This document shows, piece after piece, positions 30,903-32,503 of a stretch of DNA of 32,503 nucleotides; positions within the stretch are counted from its first letter, which is position 1; each line of letters starts with the position of its first letter. The stretch is taken from IMG/VR virus record IMGVR_UViG_3300025168_000347, positions 1-32,503 of that record; one strand, 5' to 3'. The notes below the pieces were generated by a model. It did no database searches and had not been told where the DNA came from. It saw only the letters and a list, made by a program, of their open reading frames with translations. A program made the position numbers and the translations under genes. The DNA is from a virus.

Positions 30903-30937
30903 ACCCACATTGACCTTCCGGTTGGTGTGGGTTTTTT
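30903..30937 (+). terminator. Intrinsic terminator after the DUF3127 gene
   Basis: A 13-bp stem (ACCCACATTGACC, 30903-30915, with GGTTGGTGTGGGT, 30920-30932, including three G-U pairs), a UUCC loop (30916-30919), then six T (30932-30937). It is very strong. It lies between the OB-fold gene and the nuclease gene, so the latter needs read-through or another start. Confidence 0.85.
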
Positions 30938-30954
30938 AATATAAAGGAGAGAAT

Positions 30955-31779
30955 ATGGATAAATATGAAGGAAAGTTAATCTCAGACATGGACTTTCAGA
31001 AGTACCTGAATCTGCCAAAATATCTGCATTGTTCTGAACTGAAGCTGTTGCAACAGTCAGTCAATCATTGGCTCAGTAAAAGAGAATATCCAGAGACTAA
31101 AGCACTCATACTGGGAAGTCTTGGTCACACTATGATCCTGGAGATGGATAAGTTAACTGAGAGGTATCTAGTGATGCCGAAAGTAGATGCAAGAACTAAA
31201 GGGGGTAGAGAGCAGAAAATGCTGGCCCAGGAACAGGCTAAATTAGAAGAGAAGGTCCTCATTAGTCAGGAGGATTTTACTCAGGCACTTGGATGGAGAG
31301 AAAATATATTAAAAAATCCTGTTACTTCAAATGTCTTTCAGAAAGCGAAAGGAGAAAATGAGGTTTCAGGTTTTTTTAGACATCCCGATTTTGATAATAT
31401 TTTAGGTGCATTTAGAGTTGATAAACTATTGGAAGAACAGAAGATTGCAATTGACCTAAAAATCATGTTATCTGCTAATCCTTATGCGTTCATGTCATCA
31501 GTTAAAAAGTTTGGTTATCACATGCAAGCAGCATGGTATTTGGATGGTTTAAAAGCAATTACTGGTGATGATTACGATTTCATTTTTGTAGTGTGTGAGA
31601 AGAGCAATCCTCACAACGTACAGTCTTATAGGTTGTCTGAAAAAGACCTGGAAAAGGGCAGAGATGACATCAGGGCAATAGTTAAGAAGTACCAGCAATA
31701 TCAGGGTGCTAATGAAGATCAACGCAACAGATTATCTGGATACTACGATGGTATCCAGACACTTGAAGTTTTCAATTAA
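30955..31779 (+). CDS. RecE/exonuclease VIII-like nuclease (PDDEXK)
   Basis: A 274-aa protein of the DUF3799/exodeoxyribonuclease VIII-type group. Motifs: HCSELKLLQQSVNHW, LILGSLGHTMILE (51-63, with Glu63), VSGFFRHP, GAFRVDKL with Asp156, AIDLK with Asp167/Lys169, and YHMQAAWYLDGL (188-199). The RVD plus DLK pair is the metal-binding core of RecB-like PDDEXK exonucleases. It would chew 5' ends of double-stranded DNA to leave single strands for the ERF protein. The ribosome site is AAGGAGAGA. It is the first gene after the strong terminator at 30903. Confidence 0.85.
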   Translation: MDKYEGKLISDMDFQKYLNLPKYLHCSELKLLQQSVNHWLSKREYPETKALILGSLGHTMILEMDKLTERYLVMPKVDARTKGGREQKMLAQEQAKLEEKVLISQEDFTQALGWRENILKNPVTSNVFQKAKGENEVSGFFRHPDFDNILGAFRVDKLLEEQKIAIDLKIMLSANPYAFMSSVKKFGYHMQAAWYLDGLKAITGDDYDFIFVVCEKSNPHNVQSYRLSEKDLEKGRDDIRAIVKKYQQYQGANEDQRNRLSGYYDGIQTLEVFN

Positions 31780-31791
31780 TGAGGAGAGAAA

Positions 31792-32403
31792 ATGGAAAAT
31801 AATTTTAAGATAATAGGAACAGGTAAAAATGTTTTGTCTGCAGTTTATAAGGCAAAAGGTGAACTGGGAAGTACAATTTATGCCGGGGGTATAAACCCAC
31901 ATTTTGGTAATGATTTTATTCAGTTTCACGCACTTGTTAAAAAGATAGATCCAATCTGTCAAAAGTACGGATTGGGTATAATGCAATTTCCAACTGGAGA
32001 GGGATTAGTAACACTTCTATTCCATGAAGAAAGTGGAGAGTTTATCACCAGTTACTATGAATTAAAACTGGATAAACAGACAAGCCAGGGAATCGGATCG
32101 GCTTTATCCTATGCCAAGAGGCAAATTTACCAGGCGATTTTCGGACTGTCTGCTTCAGAGGAGGAAGATGATGATGCTGAAGTGGCAACTCAGGAAGAGA
32201 ATCAGTTTGAGTCTCAGAATCCAGTTCAGGGGAAAGTCGATAATGCAAATGCATTCCAGATTGCAAAAGTAGCACTTCAGGAAATTAACTCCCTGGAGGG
32301 TCTGAAAGTTTGGAAGGAAGCACAACCTGAAATCATCCGAAATAATAGTAAGGTTGGTGAGTTATTTAAAGCCAAAATGGCTGAGCTAAAAATGGCTGCA
32401 TAA
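31792..32403 (+). CDS. ERF-family ssDNA annealing protein
   Basis: A 203-aa protein. The N-terminal part (FHALVKKIDPICQKYGLGIM, then FHEESGEFITSYYELK) and the signature QGIGSALSYAKRQIYQAIFG followed by LSASEEEDDDAEVATQ match the ERF recombinase family (P22 Erf). These anneal single strands, helping genome circularisation and recombination with the exonuclease encoded 5' to it. After residue 130 an acidic linker is followed by a short helical C-terminal domain (QIAKVALQEINSLEGLKVWK). The ribosome site is GAGGAGAGAAA. Confidence 0.9.
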   Translation: MENNFKIIGTGKNVLSAVYKAKGELGSTIYAGGINPHFGNDFIQFHALVKKIDPICQKYGLGIMQFPTGEGLVTLLFHEESGEFITSYYELKLDKQTSQGIGSALSYAKRQIYQAIFGLSASEEEDDDAEVATQEENQFESQNPVQGKVDNANAFQIAKVALQEINSLEGLKVWKEAQPEIIRNNSKVGELFKAKMAELKMAA

Positions 32404-32412
32404 GTGACCCCC

Positions 32413-32428
32413 TATATATATATATATA
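32413..32428. repeat. TA dinucleotide repeat before the next gene
   Basis: An unbroken TA run (eight units) in a 90-bp AT-rich gap after ERF. It is followed by TATATAGTGTC, which shares TATAGTGT with the palindrome at 30112-30134, so this gap may be a regulated promoter. Easily melted AT tracts near replication genes can mark an origin. There is no further support. Confidence 0.5.
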
Positions 32429-32493
32429 AGTATATAGTGTCTATATTTACGAATATATATCAACCAATCTAATAGTAAAACAGGAGAGTCAAA

Positions 32494-32503
32494 ATGACGA
32501 CAA
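32494..32503 (+). CDS. Start of the next gene, cut by the window edge
   Basis: ATG ACG ACA at the very end with AGGAGAG 8 nt upstream, so the rightward operon continues. The product cannot be told from three codons. Confidence 0.55.

Noticed and set aside
1-32503. tRNA genes
   Set aside because: No cloverleaf with a GTTCRANNC-type T arm and matching acceptor stem was noticed by eye; a tRNAscan run would settle it.

Overview
This window is part of the genome of a tailed, podovirus-like double-stranded DNA phage, most likely a temperate phage of a Gram-negative and probably aquatic bacterium. The basis is a virion-gene block with a P22-type portal, scaffold, SU10-type major capsid protein and adaptor, a P22 gp10-like nozzle (packaged-DNA stabilisation) protein, large ejection proteins, many collagen-like or beta-rich tail-fibre pieces, an M15 peptidase lysis gene, a small lipoprotein and a recombinase. 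Composition is AT-rich, Shine-Dalgarno sites are good, and promoters match sigma-70 consensus. No sheath or baseplate genes are seen. The host cannot be named from the sequence.

Layout. Positions 1-7272 (+) carry head genes: portal (cut at the left edge), a 775-aa polyvalent-type protein, a small protein, scaffold, major capsid protein, a small accessory protein, the head-tail adaptor and a 55-aa protein. The capsid gene is split by a 247-nt group I intron (5219-5465) whose splice sites can be placed to the base. Positions 7274-17298 (+) are almost entirely fibre and adhesin genes. The right half of this block (11.6-17.3 kb) is an array of cassettes, each with an anchor piece and/or head piece followed by a small assembly-chaperone-like gene, often joined by ATGA overlaps. 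Positions 17355-19029 (+) hold small membrane, lipoprotein and secreted proteins with an M15 peptidase: a lysis region. Positions 19022-27597 (+) hold the tail nozzle, a small protein, a virion protein with a C-terminal Hint (intein-like) domain, and three internal or ejection proteins.

Positions 27594-29843 (-) form a convergent, tightly packed operon of seven genes: a coiled-coil protein first, then a minimal tyrosine recombinase, small proteins and a secreted cysteine-rich protein. It is read from a near-consensus promoter at 29894-29922. A 430-bp divergent control region (29844-30273) holds two opposite promoters, two perfect palindromes and two sets of direct repeats. To its right (+) are a small HTH regulator followed at once by a terminator, then a recombination/replication operon: DUF3127 OB-fold protein, RecE/exonuclease VIII-like nuclease and ERF-type annealing protein. 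The window ends at the first codons of the next gene.

Most notable: two different self-splicing-type elements in structural genes (an RNA intron in the capsid gene and a Hint domain with Cys at its start and Asn-Ser at its end in a virion protein), the tail-fibre cassette array, an approximately 190-residue insertion in the nozzle protein, and a shared 16-bp palindrome found both at the fibre/lysis boundary and in the early region.
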